Shown: piece by piece, positions 53,603 through 63,912 of the stretch
Layout of the letters: every line of letters starts with the position of its first letter
Numbering within the stretch: the first letter of the stretch is position 1
From: Bacteroidota bacterium
GTDB taxonomy: Bacteria > Bacteroidota > Bacteroidia > Chitinophagales > Chitinophagaceae
NCBI GenBank assembly: GCA_947457075.1
Contig: CANGUG010000001.1
Location: forward strand, 1-64,000
DNA length: 64,000 nucleotides
Reading direction: 5' to 3'
The notes under the pieces: generated by a model
What the model was told of the DNA's origin: nothing
Database searches by the model: none
Seen by the model: only the letters and a program-made list of their open reading frames with translations
Made by a program: the position numbers and the translations under genes

Positions 53603-54589
53603 ATGCATATTCTCCTTGTTAACAATACTAAAATTCCTGTAGCACAATATGGTGGAACGGAAAGAGTTATTTGGTGGCTAGGTAAACAATTAGTAAAAAT
53701 GGGGCATCAGGTTTCTTATTTAGTAGAAGCTGGATCCCATTGCGATTTTGCGAAAGTGTATGCCTTGAATGCAAACATTCCCTTTAATCAACAAATACCT
53801 GCGGGAGTAGATGTGGTACATTTAAATTGTAAAGTAAATGAACTGCCTACTATTCCATATATTGTAACCGTTCATGGTAATTCAAATGAAATTATTCCCT
53901 TAGATATTAATACCGTTTTCGTTTCTAAAAATCATGCAGCACGTTATGGTAGCGACTCCTTTGTACACAATGGAATTGATCCCGATGATTACGGCGATCC
54001 AGGTTTAAATAAAACCAGAAATTATTTTCACTTTTTGGGCGACGCTGCATGGAGAGTGAAAAATGTAAGAGGGGCAATTAAAATTGCGGAAAAAGCAAAT
54101 GTTACGCTTAGGGTAATTGGTGGAGTTCGTTTTAATTTTAACCAAGGCATTCGACTTACATTTAATCCAAGAATTCGATTTGATGGAATGAAAGGCGGTG
54201 CTGAAAAAAATGCCATTTTAAGTGCATCTAAGGGATTAATTTTTCCCGTACTTTGGAACGAACCTTTTGGTATTTCCATTGTGGAAAGCTTGTATTTTGG
54301 CTGCCCAGTGTTTGGCACCCCTTATGGTTCATTGCCTGAAATTGTACAACCTGAAGTTGGATTTTTAAGTAATAGTGCCCCGGCATTGGTGGATGCGGTG
54401 CAACATGCCGATGATTTTGACAAGAAGAAATGCCATGAATATGTGCTTGATTATTTTAGTAGTAAACAAATGGCATTGCAATACCTAGCAAAATATGAAA
54501 CAGTTTTAAATAAGCACACACTGAATCCAACTGCACCCATGCTTAAGCAAATACAAACTGAAAAGTTTTTGCCTTTTACAAATGATTAG
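53603..54589 (+). CDS. GT4-family glycosyltransferase
   Basis: A 328-residue GT-B glycosyltransferase. The N-terminal VAQYGGTERVIWWLG is the donor-side glycine loop, and the C-terminal EPFGISIVE (E-x7-E) is the GT4 signature; SLYFGCPVFGTPYGSLPEI follows it. Length is slightly shorter than the usual 350-400. Substrate unknown. A terminator follows at 54649-54684. Confidence 0.85.
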   Translation: MHILLVNNTKIPVAQYGGTERVIWWLGKQLVKMGHQVSYLVEAGSHCDFAKVYALNANIPFNQQIPAGVDVVHLNCKVNELPTIPYIVTVHGNSNEIIPLDINTVFVSKNHAARYGSDSFVHNGIDPDDYGDPGLNKTRNYFHFLGDAAWRVKNVRGAIKIAEKANVTLRVIGGVRFNFNQGIRLTFNPRIRFDGMKGGAEKNAILSASKGLIFPVLWNEPFGISIVESLYFGCPVFGTPYGSLPEIVQPEVGFLSNSAPALVDAVQHADDFDKKKCHEYVLDYFSSKQMALQYLAKYETVLNKHTLNPTAPMLKQIQTEKFLPFTND

Positions 54590-54648
54590 TGTTTCGTTTT
54601 AATCCCACTAATTCATCATCATTTTCTTATCGATTTGGAAGAAAAAAA

Positions 54649-54684
54649 ATCAGGGCCCTTTGGAGGACCCTGATCGTATCTTTT
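54649..54684. terminator. Terminator after the glycosyltransferase gene
   Basis: ATCAGGG (54649-54655) pairs with CCCTGAT (54668-54674). Eight A precede the stem and TATCTTTTTT follows it, so it may work in both directions, for the glycosyltransferase gene and for the convergent lipoprotein gene. Confidence 0.75.
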
Positions 54685-54729
54685 TTAAATCAACTTAAAA
54701 CCGGCAGGTCGAAATCGACCCATATTGAA

Positions 54730-55257
54730 CTATTTTAAAAAGTCGGCAAGTGCTGAAGCGTCGTAAACGTTCCACTCTTTTGCAATCTTACCTTCCTTCG
54801 TAAATCCAACTGCTTGGAAAACAATCACATTCACTGTTTTACCTGCTTTTGTAAATGCTACGTTCTCATAAGCAAAAACATAATTGCGTATGCCATCCTC
54901 ATTCGCTTTATTATTTACAGATTCCCAAATTGCATCATACTTTTCCGTTTTTACAGCAATGCCCTTGCTTTTAAACAACGGAATCATCTTCATGTTTTCA
55001 TCAATAGTTAATTTTTTACCATTATCAAAAACAACTGCAGAATCCGTATAAAAAGTTCTTGCTTGTGCTTCATTGCCTGACCAACCAAGCTCATTGATTT
55101 TTTGTAATGTAGCCGTGTTAGCTGAGCTGTCCAAAGTATATCCAGATGCATTGCTTGGGAAAGAAGCTGTTGCACTGTTTGCATCCGTTGTTTCAGTTTT
55201 GTTTCCACAAGCAAATAAAGCAGTTGCTACCATTGCTGTTAAAATAAATTTTTTCAT
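54730..55257 (-). CDS. NTF2/SnoaL-like lipoprotein
   Basis: Translation is placed at ATG 55257 (MKKFILTAMVATALFACG), which gives a perfect lipoprotein signal with lipobox LFAC; an upstream in-frame ATG at 55323 would add 22 residues before the signal. The mature part (about 155 residues) fits the SnoaL/NTF2-like fold (LNELGWSGNEAQARTFYTDSAVVFDNG... EWNVYDASALADFL). Such proteins bind small ligands. Single gene. Confidence 0.72.
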   Translation of the reverse strand: MKKFILTAMVATALFACGNKTETTDANSATASFPSNASGYTLDSSANTATLQKINELGWSGNEAQARTFYTDSAVVFDNGKKLTIDENMKMIPLFKSKGIAVKTEKYDAIWESVNNKANEDGIRNYVFAYENVAFTKAGKTVNVIVFQAVGFTKEGKIAKEWNVYDASALADFLK

Positions 55258-55386
55258 GTTGAGTTTGTTTTGTGTGATTAATAGGGTTTGAAAATAGCTA
55301 TAAATCACATCTAAATATACCATGTAGTAGTAATAAATGTTCCCAAACGGAATTTTGGAACAAATTAATATGCTCCCGCACTAAAT

Positions 55387-55926
55387 TTAGTAAGGATACA
55401 TGCCAATTACATTACCAGCTGGATAATAATTAGCAACAACAATAATGCTCCCATCTGTTCCTTTAGCAACACCTACCCCTATTTGCTTTGTAGTCCCCCA
55501 TATCATTTGAGAATAATGGCCTGTACCATGAAAGTTGGAATAGGACACAGGTTGATAGATATAGGCCCCTTTTTCCTTATACCAGGATTCAGAAGCATTT
55601 AATACGCTAAAGGAATCAAAATCTGAACCCCAAAAAATATTTTCTCCAAAGTCGCTCGTGTTTTTGCCTAGGGTGGACCTATGTTCAATTTCGTTGTTAT
55701 TATAATACACCAAATAATTTGCCCACTCTTGCGCATAGGCCGAAATTTCGGCATTCCAAGTTAAGGGCGGAATACCCAATAATGCCCTTGCCTTATTATG
55801 ATGATTTAAAATTAGCTGCGCATCCTTTGCTGAAACTTTACTTCCAGTATTATTATACTGTGCGCTTGTATTAAAACTAATAGCGCAACATAAAATTACA
55901 AAACAACTTATAATATACTTTTTCAT
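55387..55926 (-). CDS. CAP-domain (SCP/PR1) exported protein
   Basis: A 179-residue secreted protein with a signal peptide ending SAQ (about 22). The CAP domain carries HNKARALLGIPPLTW, EWANYL, EHRS, GENIFWG, GHYSQMIWGTTKQIGVG and ANYYPAGN, with the two His and two Glu of the CAP cavity present. Its role in bacteria is unclear; related proteins bind lipids or act as proteases. Single gene. Confidence 0.9.
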   Translation of the reverse strand: MKKYIISCFVILCCAISFNTSAQYNNTGSKVSAKDAQLILNHHNKARALLGIPPLTWNAEISAYAQEWANYLVYYNNNEIEHRSTLGKNTSDFGENIFWGSDFDSFSVLNASESWYKEKGAYIYQPVSYSNFHGTGHYSQMIWGTTKQIGVGVAKGTDGSIIVVANYYPAGNVIGMYPY

Positions 55927-55989
55927 GACAAATTAATTTAGCTTTCACCTCAATATGCATCACAATGCTAAATTAGTATATTAGTTTTT

Positions 55990-58413
55990 TTATTTAACTG
56001 TTTTGATTGTTTCCATCTTGCCATTTAACCATACTTTAGCATTTGCTTGGGTTGCTGACTTTATTTTTACTGACTTTACTTTTCCCTCTTGCCAAACCAT
56101 ATCAATTTCAAAATTGCCCCTGGCTTTTAATCCCTTCACTTCACCATTGGGCCAAGCTTTTGGCAAAGCAGGCAATAGCTCAATATATTCTACATTGGAT
56201 TGTACTAGCATTTCTGCTACCGCTGCTGCACCCCCAAAATTTCCGTCAATTTGAAATGGTGGATGCGCATCCAATAAATTAGGATAAGTACCTCCTGTTT
56301 TTGGATTGCTTTCGTTTATTTCGTCAGGCGGTACCAACCTTAAAAGTTCACGATACATTTTATACGCGCGGTCACCCTCTTTTAATCTTGCCCATAAATT
56401 TATTCTCCATCCTTTGGACCAACCAGTTGTTTCATCGCCTTTTGTATCTAATGATTTTTTTGAAGCCATTGCTATGGTGGGCGTACTCGTCATATTAATA
56501 TGTGTGCCTGGATACAATCCAAACAAATGACTTTGATGCCTATGCTTTGGATCCGCATCCTCCCAATCATAATACCATTCCTGCAAATTTCCGTTCTGCC
56601 CTACTTGATATGGATGTAAATTTTCCAAAGCCTTTGAAATTTTATTGGCAAATTCCGCATCGTTATTTAGTACTTTCTGTGCTTCTACCACATTTAAAAA
56701 CAATTCTCTTATCATGGCCAAATCGGCTGTACCTCCATAAAGTGTTGCACCTTCATACCCTGCTGGTGTCTTATAATTATTTTCAGGTGATGTGGAGGGA
56801 GATGTAATTAATTTTCCTTCCTTGTCATTCATTAACCAGGCTAAACAAAATTCTGCAGCACCACGCATTAAAGGATATCCTTGTTTTTCTAAATATTGTT
56901 TGTCCCCTGTATATAAATAATGTTGCCATAAATGTGTACTCGCCCAAGTACCTCCCATGGTCCAATTAGCCCAAACAGGATCGCCATTATTATTGCCTAC
57001 CGGATTACTCATGGCCCAAATGTCGGAATTATGATGCGCTACCCAACCTGGCATATTATAAAATGTTTTTGCAGTAGTCTTTCCTGTTACAGCAAGGTTA
57101 TTGATAAACTGCAAAAAAGGCATGTGCATTTCTGGCAAATTGGTGTTTTCAGCCAACCAATAATTTTCCTCTGCATTAATATTCATCGTATAATTACTTG
57201 ACCAAGGCGGTTGCAAATAGGGATTCCATAAACCTTGCAAGTTGGCTGGTACCGATGGGGTGCGTGAACTACTAATTAATAAATACCTTCCATATTGAAA
57301 ATACAATGTCTCTAAATAAGGATCCGCTGCTCCTTTTGCATAGCGCTCCAATCGTTGATTCGTTGGTAAATTAACCGTATCCTTATTCGCTAATTTTAAT
57401 TGTACTCTATTGTAAAAAGTTTGATAGTCTTTTAAATGTCTTTTCTTTAGTTCATTCCAACCTATTTTTTGCGCATTGTTTACTTGGCTATTGGCAATGG
57501 CATTATGATTGAGCCCATTAGTAACGGGGTCCTTATCAAAACCATTAAAACTTGTTGCCATTGAAACATACACTGTTGCTTCGGTCGCATTGGACAAACT
57601 TATACTTGAATCCGTTTTAGTCACTGTTCCTGAATTGCTTTGAATTTTAATAATAGTAGCAAAGCGGGTTCCTTTTTTATTTTCAAAAACAACTGCGTTA
57701 TTCTTTTTTTGCAAATAAATGGGCTCTGCTTTAATAGGGGCATACCCTTGCACCGATATACTATTATTGTTAATTGCTTTTTCAAATTTCAATAAGGACT
57801 CAAAATGCAATGTAAAGGCCAAAGCCCCTGCTTTTTTACTGGTAAGATGGATAGCAAATATTTTGTCAGGATTAGAAACCAAGTACTCTCTTTCAATTAC
57901 ATTTGAATTGGAAGTGGTTTTTACTTTTGCGATGGCTTGATCAATATCAAGTTCTCTGTAATAATCAGTTATATAAGAATCATCAGATAGTTCTAAAAAT
58001 AAGGTGCCTAAGGGTGCATAAGATTCTGAATACTTTCCTTGCATTTTTTTGATTAACTGGTCGGCCTTTTTATAATTATTGTCCTGTAATGCTTTTCTTA
58101 CATCAGGTAAATGTTTATAGGCATTGGGATTCATATTTGCATTGACTGGCTCGCCAGACCAAAGCGTTAAATCATTAAGCAAAATTTTATCAATGGAAAT
58201 GCCTCCAAACACGGTAGCACCTTGTGTTCCATTACCTAATAACAATGCTTCTTCAAAATATTTTGCAGGATTGTCATACCATAACTTTAAAGGGGCCTGT
58301 ATACTTGGCGTGGCAACAGCAGCAATATTATTTGTTTTCTTGGCCCCCTTTTTTTGAGCAAAAGTCATTAAGGGTACAAATACAAATAAGACTAAAATGG
58401 TTTTCTTAAACAT
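55990..58413 (-). CDS. GH95 alpha-L-fucosidase family enzyme
   Basis: An 807-residue exported protein with a signal peptide near residue 20 (FVPLMTFAQ). It shows the GH95 start [31 protein letters not shown], and the (alpha/alpha)6 core with [23 protein letters not shown] and [16 protein letters not shown]. It should cleave alpha-1,2-linked fucose or galactose from glycans in the periplasm. Length is normal (about 780-820). There is no SusC/D pair or fucose catabolic gene next to it. Confidence 0.93.
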   Translation of the reverse strand: MFKKTILVLFVFVPLMTFAQKKGAKKTNNIAAVATPSIQAPLKLWYDNPAKYFEEALLLGNGTQGATVFGGISIDKILLNDLTLWSGEPVNANMNPNAYKHLPDVRKALQDNNYKKADQLIKKMQGKYSESYAPLGTLFLELSDDSYITDYYRELDIDQAIAKVKTTSNSNVIEREYLVSNPDKIFAIHLTSKKAGALAFTLHFESLLKFEKAINNNSISVQGYAPIKAEPIYLQKKNNAVVFENKKGTRFATIIKIQSNSGTVTKTDSSISLSNATEATVYVSMATSFNGFDKDPVTNGLNHNAIANSQVNNAQKIGWNELKKRHLKDYQTFYNRVQLKLANKDTVNLPTNQRLERYAKGAADPYLETLYFQYGRYLLISSSRTPSVPANLQGLWNPYLQPPWSSNYTMNINAEENYWLAENTNLPEMHMPFLQFINNLAVTGKTTAKTFYNMPGWVAHHNSDIWAMSNPVGNNNGDPVWANWTMGGTWASTHLWQHYLYTGDKQYLEKQGYPLMRGAAEFCLAWLMNDKEGKLITSPSTSPENNYKTPAGYEGATLYGGTADLAMIRELFLNVVEAQKVLNNDAEFANKISKALENLHPYQVGQNGNLQEWYYDWEDADPKHRHQSHLFGLYPGTHINMTSTPTIAMASKKSLDTKGDETTGWSKGWRINLWARLKEGDRAYKMYRELLRLVPPDEINESNPKTGGTYPNLLDAHPPFQIDGNFGGAAAVAEMLVQSNVEYIELLPALPKAWPNGEVKGLKARGNFEIDMVWQEGKVKSVKIKSATQANAKVWLNGKMETIKTVK

Positions 58414-58594
58414 AATACAATAATAAAAGGCCTATAAAAGGCCGAAATTACGCATTAAATACTTTATATATTCTTTATCTAAATAATTAGTGAAAAGACA
58501 GTTGGCGAAAACTAGTTTACAATAGGAATGCTAGTTTTTTGAAATAGGCTAATAACTAAATGACAAAGTGGTTTAAAAAATGTAAGGCTATTAT

Positions 58595-59287
58595 TTACTT
58601 TGTAAGTTGTGACTTATCGATATAGTCCTTACTTGGAGCATAAACAAACATACAAGAAGCCCCCTGAATGGTTTCAATAATTTCATGAACCTTATAATAA
58701 GGAACAGCAGGACATCCTAAACTTCTTCCAATAAATCCTTGTTGTCTTACGAGTTCATCACTTACATAATCAGCGCCATGTAAAACAATGGCCCTATGTT
58801 TTGCCTGATCGTTGATCCCTTCTTCCATGCCTTCAAGCTCGAGCGTAGTTCCATGTTTACCATAAAATATATTACCCGTAACATAAAATCCTAAACTGCT
58901 TTGAAATGAAGCATTTCTATTTGAAAAATTATTGGCATAAAGCCAACCAGAATTTTTCCCGTGTGCCACCAAAGTTTTAATGATTACTTCCTCCGCAACC
59001 ATGTCAACCACATATAAACGTTGCTCATTACTTGGCTTACTATAATCAATGATGGTTAAAAAACGAACATTACTGATTCTTCCTTGCTCTTTTAGCTTTT
59101 CAAACCCTTTTATCGCCAGCTTGAATGCTTCTGAATTAATATTAAGCTTTTCGGATAACAACAGGGCTTTATCATCCGCTCCAACCACTGGCAAAGAAGC
59201 CGGATTAAAGGGCACAACCTTTGTAATACTGTTTGAACGAACAGCTAAAAAGGTGAAAAAGGATAATATAAAAAGTTGTTTCAACAT
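58595..59287 (-). CDS. Murein L,D-transpeptidase catalytic-domain protein
   Basis: From ATG 59287 the protein has 230 residues with a signal peptide (LKQLFILSFFTFLAV). An in-frame ATG at 59314 is less likely because a promoter box lies at 59301-59308. The YkuD_2-type catalytic part carries LHGADYVSDE (His) and RSLGCPAVPYY (Cys nucleophile in SxGCP). It would cross-link or trim peptidoglycan stem peptides. A second L,D-transpeptidase gene lies 1.0 kb away at 60254. Confidence 0.87.
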   Translation of the reverse strand: MLKQLFILSFFTFLAVRSNSITKVVPFNPASLPVVGADDKALLLSEKLNINSEAFKLAIKGFEKLKEQGRISNVRFLTIIDYSKPSNEQRLYVVDMVAEEVIIKTLVAHGKNSGWLYANNFSNRNASFQSSLGFYVTGNIFYGKHGTTLELEGMEEGINDQAKHRAIVLHGADYVSDELVRQQGFIGRSLGCPAVPYYKVHEIIETIQGASCMFVYAPSKDYIDKSQLTK

Positions 59288-59300
59288 CGATTTCGGGGTG

Positions 59301-59308
59301 CAAAGGTA
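59301..59308 (-). promoter_or_regulatory. Putative -7 promoter element of the L,D-transpeptidase gene
   Basis: Read on the minus strand this is TACCTTTG, matching TAnnTTTG, 13 bases upstream of the ATG at 59287. It argues for this start. Confidence 0.55.
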
Positions 59309-59314
59309 CGTCAA

Positions 59315-59798
59315 GAAAACTTTTTGAAATGTTAAAACAGTAAAAAGTATGTAAAGGAAATTATAAAATTATATTTATCAATGATTTATATATTTATATA
59401 AATCTTTAATTATGATTTTTTTCATTTCCATAAAGACATTTCTAGCCTTTTCAACGGTAGCCCGATTTCTCATGAAAACAGTCACATTTATATTTCAAAT
59501 AACAAACAATGTTCATGTGTGCCTGGCGAAAAAAGACTATTAGAACATACAAAAGGATACAATTGATTTTGTATATGTTATAGTTTAGCCAAATGAAATA
59601 TTTTACAATTTAATGATTGTAACTTTAATAAGCATTTAGCTACTCCAGAGAATCTTCACTTTAGGATCTGTTCTTCGCTTCGGGATCTTTTTTTTCTCTT
59701 CAGCATATAAATAAAGAAATCTTGTTTGACTGAAACGTCAAAAAAAATGATGGCATATTTGCCATTGAATAGGCGAAATTAATATTCCAAATTGCATA
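59315..59798. other. 484-base space with no recognisable gene
   Basis: AT-rich DNA between the divergent L,D-transpeptidase and XRE genes. GGATCT occurs twice around 59672-59696 with a T-run after the second, but no good stem forms. No coding frame, tRNA or known RNA element is seen. Confidence 0.5.
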
Positions 59799-60026
59799 AT
59801 GTCTCACGATAAAGATATGGTAGTAAAGCTAATTGGCGAAAGAGTTAGAAAATTAAGAATTGACAACCATCTTACGTTAGAGAATTTGGCTTTCAAAGCG
59901 GATATGGATTACACTCAATTAAGTCGCATTGAACTAGGTAAAATAAATACAAGTCTTTTTCAAATACATAAAATTGCATTTGCACTTAACATTTCTACTG
60001 CTTCTATTTTAAATGTATTAGACTAA
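59799..60026 (+). CDS. XRE-family HTH regulator (paralogue)
   Basis: A 75-residue protein consisting of one Cro/C1-type HTH (about residues 8-65). It has MDYTQLSRIELGKINTS, closely resembling MEYIQISRIELGKINTT of the XRE protein in the island (11714). It lies 2 bases before an orphan 74-residue gene on the same strand. Probably a DNA-binding regulator with a local target. Confidence 0.85.
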   Translation: MSHDKDMVVKLIGERVRKLRIDNHLTLENLAFKADMDYTQLSRIELGKINTSLFQIHKIAFALNISTASILNVLD

Positions 60027-60028
60027 TC

Positions 60029-60253
60029 ATGAATGCCAAACCCGTGCATATTTTCAGACTCAACAGCGAATGCGAAAATGCCCTAATTGATTTTCCTTTT
60101 CATGACAATAATATCACCTGGATACAAGAACACAGTCTATTGTTTGCTAGTATTGAAAAAATAAATGAAGCAGTAATTCAGCAATGTTTTGAAAAAAATA
60201 ATTTTATACAACAATTCAAAATGTTGTACTTAATAAATGAGGTAAAGCATTAA
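60029..60253 (+). CDS. Orphan small protein downstream of XRE regulator
   Basis: A 74-residue protein with no recognised domain (begins MNAKPVHIFRLNSECENALI; two Cys). It is only 2 bases after the XRE gene, so the two form a bicistronic unit. It could be an effector or partner protein. It is convergent with the L,D-transpeptidase gene and their ends are adjacent. Confidence 0.5.
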   Translation: MNAKPVHIFRLNSECENALIDFPFHDNNITWIQEHSLLFASIEKINEAVIQQCFEKNNFIQQFKMLYLINEVKH

Positions 60254-61459
60254 TTACTTTTTGTTGTAAATATTCTTGTAAAACTTTAATTGACCATTGT
60301 TGTCAAAGTCCACTAAGCTATACCAGATAATTACTTTAGTAGGAACCACTACTTTTTGAGGTTTAGGCCCCTTGTACTTTCCTGGTTTCTTGAAATCAAA
60401 GTTGTCAATTTCTTTTCTATTATTCATTAATAGCCATTTACCCATATCAATGGGCTTTTCCATTCTTACACAACCATGGCTATAAAATCGACTCGCATTT
60501 TTAAATAAACTTTTTTGTGGGGAGTCATGCAAATAAATAGCCGAAGGGCTATCAAATTCAACCTTTAATAAACCTAGTGAATTAGAAGCACCCGAGCCCT
60601 GACGCACTGTATAAGGAAAATTACCTGCAGTAATCGTATTTACGTCAATCGTGCTTACATCAACTACTTTATCCTGTGCATTTAAAATAGTATAATTATT
60701 TCTTGCAAAATATGCTTTGTCATTTTTAAACTTAGGAATCATTTCATTTCGAATAATACTTCCCGGAACATGCCAGTAAGGATTCAATACCACTTTTTTT
60801 ACATCTGAAGACAATGTAGTAGTTCTTGTTCCAGGTCGGCCTAACACAACCCTCATTGACATTGCTAATTTATTACTGTCATAGGCATTTAGTTGTGCAG
60901 ATGGAATATTTACAATGATGATTCTATTATTTTGTCTTATGGCACTTAACCATCTATAATCGTTTGCCGCTTTATATAATAACTGAATTTTGGCTGTATT
61001 GGGTTTTTCTGCGTTTTGATATGAATTCAAAGTATCTAAAATAGTAGCTACCTCTTTTGAACTTTGTGTAAAATAATTAACAAGACCCGCTAAATTGTTA
61101 TTATTCGCATATTCATTTACAAGACTAGATACATTATATACACCCGGGTTATAGTGTGCCCCTTCAAATTCTAATTTTGGTGCTTTATTACCATAAGCCA
61201 AATTTTTAAAGAATTGATTGGCTACCTTTACCAATAAAGAATCTGTATTTACACCGGCGTTTAATGCTTTTGTATAAGCTTCTTGATAATCATTTATATT
61301 TAAGGCGAGTGTTTTTGCATTTTGAATTAAGCTATCTAATGTCTTCATTCTATCAGGATAACCCACAAAAATGCTGGTTGGCAAACTATCGGTTTGTGAA
61401 AATGCATTATTACCTATAGCAAGTAACAATAGCATTAGTATGGTTTTAATCGGTCTCAT
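60254..61459 (-). CDS. L,D-transpeptidase (YkuD family, YcbB-like)
   Basis: A 401-residue exported protein with a signal peptide near residue 21 (LLLLAIGNNAFSQ). The YkuD domain (about 185-355) contains IYLHDSPQKSLF (His) and YSHGCVRMEKPID (Cys nucleophile in SHGCxR). The N-terminal ~180 residues look like the shortened scaffold part seen in YcbB-like enzymes. It makes 3-3 cross-links or attaches proteins to peptidoglycan. It ends directly next to the orphan small gene. Confidence 0.9.
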   Translation of the reverse strand: MRPIKTILMLLLLAIGNNAFSQTDSLPTSIFVGYPDRMKTLDSLIQNAKTLALNINDYQEAYTKALNAGVNTDSLLVKVANQFFKNLAYGNKAPKLEFEGAHYNPGVYNVSSLVNEYANNNNLAGLVNYFTQSSKEVATILDTLNSYQNAEKPNTAKIQLLYKAANDYRWLSAIRQNNRIIIVNIPSAQLNAYDSNKLAMSMRVVLGRPGTRTTTLSSDVKKVVLNPYWHVPGSIIRNEMIPKFKNDKAYFARNNYTILNAQDKVVDVSTIDVNTITAGNFPYTVRQGSGASNSLGLLKVEFDSPSAIYLHDSPQKSLFKNASRFYSHGCVRMEKPIDMGKWLLMNNRKEIDNFDFKKPGKYKGPKPQKVVVPTKVIIWYSLVDFDNNGQLKFYKNIYNKK

Positions 61460-61511
61460 ATTGCGGAAGTAAAGATAAATATATTAATTTTAATTTGCAT
61501 AATTAAATAAA

Positions 61512-62474
61512 ATGAAAATAAAAGGAATCGAGGTGCTTTTGGCTTGTTTTTTATATACGCAGCTTAGCGCACAAGCACCTAAACAACAAGGATTTAAAGT
61601 AATTCCCCTGGGGGTTTTGGGGGGATTAGATGAATCCAACCTTTCATCCTACCTGGTAGGGGCCCAAGGTGCAGATGCTTTTATTTGTCTTGACGCCGGT
61701 ACTATTCATGCTGGATTAATGAAAGCCTCCCAAAATAAGCTGTTTAAAGAAAATGACCCGGCGCTCATTCAGCAACAAAACATTAAGGCTTACTTTATAT
61801 CACATGGTCATTTAGATCACTTAGCGGGTTTGGTGTTAAATGCCCCCAATGATATCTCCAAACCAGTTTATGCTTTGCCCTCCGTGATTGATGTTTTAAA
61901 AAATAACTATTTCACTTGGAAGGGTTGGGCCAATTTTGCCAATGAAGGAGATAAACCTGCTTTGGGAAAATACCAATACCAATATTTAAATACTGAACAA
62001 GAAATTGAAGTACCCCAAACGGGACTCAAGGTTACTAGCTATTCATTGAGTCATGTTAATCCATATGAAAGTACCGCATTCCTTGTGAATAATAATAAGG
62101 AATACTTATTGTATTTTGGTGACACTGGTGCAGATACGGTTGAACGCTCCAATAAATTATTGAACGTATGGACTAAAATAGCCCCCTTAATAAAAAGCAA
62201 ACAACTTAAAGCTATATTTATTGAAGTTTCATTTGACAATAGTTTGCCTGATAAGTCCTTATTTGGTCATTTAAATCCAAGGTTACTAATGCAGGAAATG
62301 GATAAGCTATATAGCATTGCTGGAAATAATCTTAAAGAAGTGGCCATTGCCGTTACGCATATAAAACCTTGCTCAAACTGTACACAAAATATTAAACAGC
62401 AAATTGAAGCAGGTAATCATTTAGGACTGAAAATAATTTATCCAACACAGGGCGCCTTAATCAATTTGAATTAA
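61512..62474 (+). CDS. Exported MBL-fold cyclic-nucleotide phosphodiesterase (class II)
   Basis: A 320-residue protein with a signal peptide (to about residue 20, LSAQ). The metal site HGHLDH (H98-x-H100-x-D102-H103) lies within FISHGHLDHLAGL, and other ligands are in SLSHVNP and FGDTGAD. With VLGG near the start it matches class II cAMP phosphodiesterases (CpdP / PDE1-like). It would hydrolyse cyclic nucleotides in the periplasm. Single gene. Confidence 0.85.
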   Translation: MKIKGIEVLLACFLYTQLSAQAPKQQGFKVIPLGVLGGLDESNLSSYLVGAQGADAFICLDAGTIHAGLMKASQNKLFKENDPALIQQQNIKAYFISHGHLDHLAGLVLNAPNDISKPVYALPSVIDVLKNNYFTWKGWANFANEGDKPALGKYQYQYLNTEQEIEVPQTGLKVTSYSLSHVNPYESTAFLVNNNKEYLLYFGDTGADTVERSNKLLNVWTKIAPLIKSKQLKAIFIEVSFDNSLPDKSLFGHLNPRLLMQEMDKLYSIAGNNLKEVAIAVTHIKPCSNCTQNIKQQIEAGNHLGLKIIYPTQGALINLN

Positions 62475-62485
62475 TTTTTTTTCAA

Positions 62486-63886
62486 TTAATTTAAAGGAGG
62501 TGCTTGATGCTTTTTTCTTAACCAATAATACACCGGTATTCCAGTTGCCATTAAGCTGATACCCCAAATAGCTTCAAGCGGTTGATTGATGATTGTACTT
62601 ATAAACAAACTCACACAAAACAAACAAAAAATGGCTGGCACAAAGGGATAGCCAATTACTTTGTAGGCTCTTTCCATTTGGGGATGTTTTACCCGCATAA
62701 TGATTACTCCCAATGCAGTACTTCCATAAAAAAGGAATGAAGCGAATACAAGCATATCCGTTAACTGATCAAATGTCCCAGTAAAAACCAATATGATGGC
62801 CCAGAAGGCTTGTATAAATAAAGCAATATCTGGCGTATTGTATTTAGGATGAACAGATGCCGCTTTTGAAAAAAACATTTTATCTCTCGCCATTGCATAT
62901 AAAATTCTAGCTGACATTAAAATGCTGCTATTAGTTGAATTCATCGTGGTTACTAAAATCAAGCCTGCTATTAAGGTCATACCCAATGTTCCACTAATTT
63001 TTCCTGCAACTTCGACTGCTGCAATTTTATTGGGAGTAGCATTTAACTCGATAAAAAAATCAATGGGCAATATATAAACAAATAGCGTGTTTAATAATAC
63101 ATAAGCTACAATCACGATTATCGTGCCCCCCCCTAAAGCCAAGGGTAATATTTTTTTAGGGTTTTTTACTTCTTCTCCGATATAGGCAATATTATTCCAG
63201 CCTTCGTATCCCCAAAATGCACCAAGACTTGCAATAAATAATGCTTTTAATAAATTCCATCCTTGCGGTACAGGATGACTACTAACTAAACTGGTTGTAG
63301 TTAAATTTTGTGTGCTTCCTTTGCCAGAAAAAAATCCAACAATCAAAAAGCTAAGAATACAAAAAAGCATTAAATAAGTGAGTAGGCTACTTAATTTTTC
63401 AGCGAACTGCACGCCACGATAATTTAACAAGGTGAGTAATATAATTAACACAGAAGCCAATAGCTTGATAGATAAATTTTGAAACAAGGCAATGCCCATA
63501 AAACTTTCATCGCTTCCCAATGTGGGTAAGGGTATTAAGCTATTCAAAGATTGGGCAAAAATATATGCGAGAGCCGAAATAGCTGCCGTTTTTATCACAG
63601 CAAAACTTGACCACCCGTATAAAAAAGAAAAAAAACGGCCATACACTTTTTGAAAATAAAAATACTCACCGCCTGAGTTTGGAAACATACTTACCATTTC
63701 GGCAGTAGATAATGCACCTGCTAAACTTATTAAACCTGCCACTAACCAACAAAGTATAATTAACCAGGAACTTCCCAACTCTTGCGCCATTGGCGCAATT
63801 TTTTTAAACACACCCGACCCAATAATTACACTCACTACCAAAAAAGTAGCAGCACTTAATCCAATTTTAGGTTTGAGTGTTTCCAT
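62486..63886 (-). CDS. Amino acid permease (APC superfamily)
   Basis: A 466-residue transporter with twelve predicted membrane segments. The first segment has VVSVIIGSGVFKKIA, the substrate-binding GSG motif of the APC/LAT type. It is most like bacterial LAT-type permeases for neutral amino acids. Length is normal. It is a single gene, convergent with the phosphodiesterase gene (11-base gap). Confidence 0.88.
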   Translation of the reverse strand: METLKPKIGLSAATFLVVSVIIGSGVFKKIAPMAQELGSSWLIILCWLVAGLISLAGALSTAEMVSMFPNSGGEYFYFQKVYGRFFSFLYGWSSFAVIKTAAISALAYIFAQSLNSLIPLPTLGSDESFMGIALFQNLSIKLLASVLIILLTLLNYRGVQFAEKLSSLLTYLMLFCILSFLIVGFFSGKGSTQNLTTTSLVSSHPVPQGWNLLKALFIASLGAFWGYEGWNNIAYIGEEVKNPKKILPLALGGGTIIVIVAYVLLNTLFVYILPIDFFIELNATPNKIAAVEVAGKISGTLGMTLIAGLILVTTMNSTNSSILMSARILYAMARDKMFFSKAASVHPKYNTPDIALFIQAFWAIILVFTGTFDQLTDMLVFASFLFYGSTALGVIIMRVKHPQMERAYKVIGYPFVPAIFCLFCVSLFISTIINQPLEAIWGISLMATGIPVYYWLRKKHQAPPLN

Positions 63887-63912
63887 TAAGCAATAAACTA
63901 TTTTAATTGAAT

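Noticed and set aside
56003..58409. Many plus-strand ORFs opposite the GH95 gene
   Set aside because: They contain no recognisable domain and are complements of a well-supported 807-codon gene.
59650..59705. GGATCT direct repeat followed by a T-run
   Set aside because: The two copies face the same way, so no stable hairpin is formed; it does not qualify as a terminator or operator.
59799..60253. Classical toxin-antitoxin pair
   Set aside because: The second gene has no known toxin motif; only the spacing suggests a pair, so it is kept as an orphan gene.
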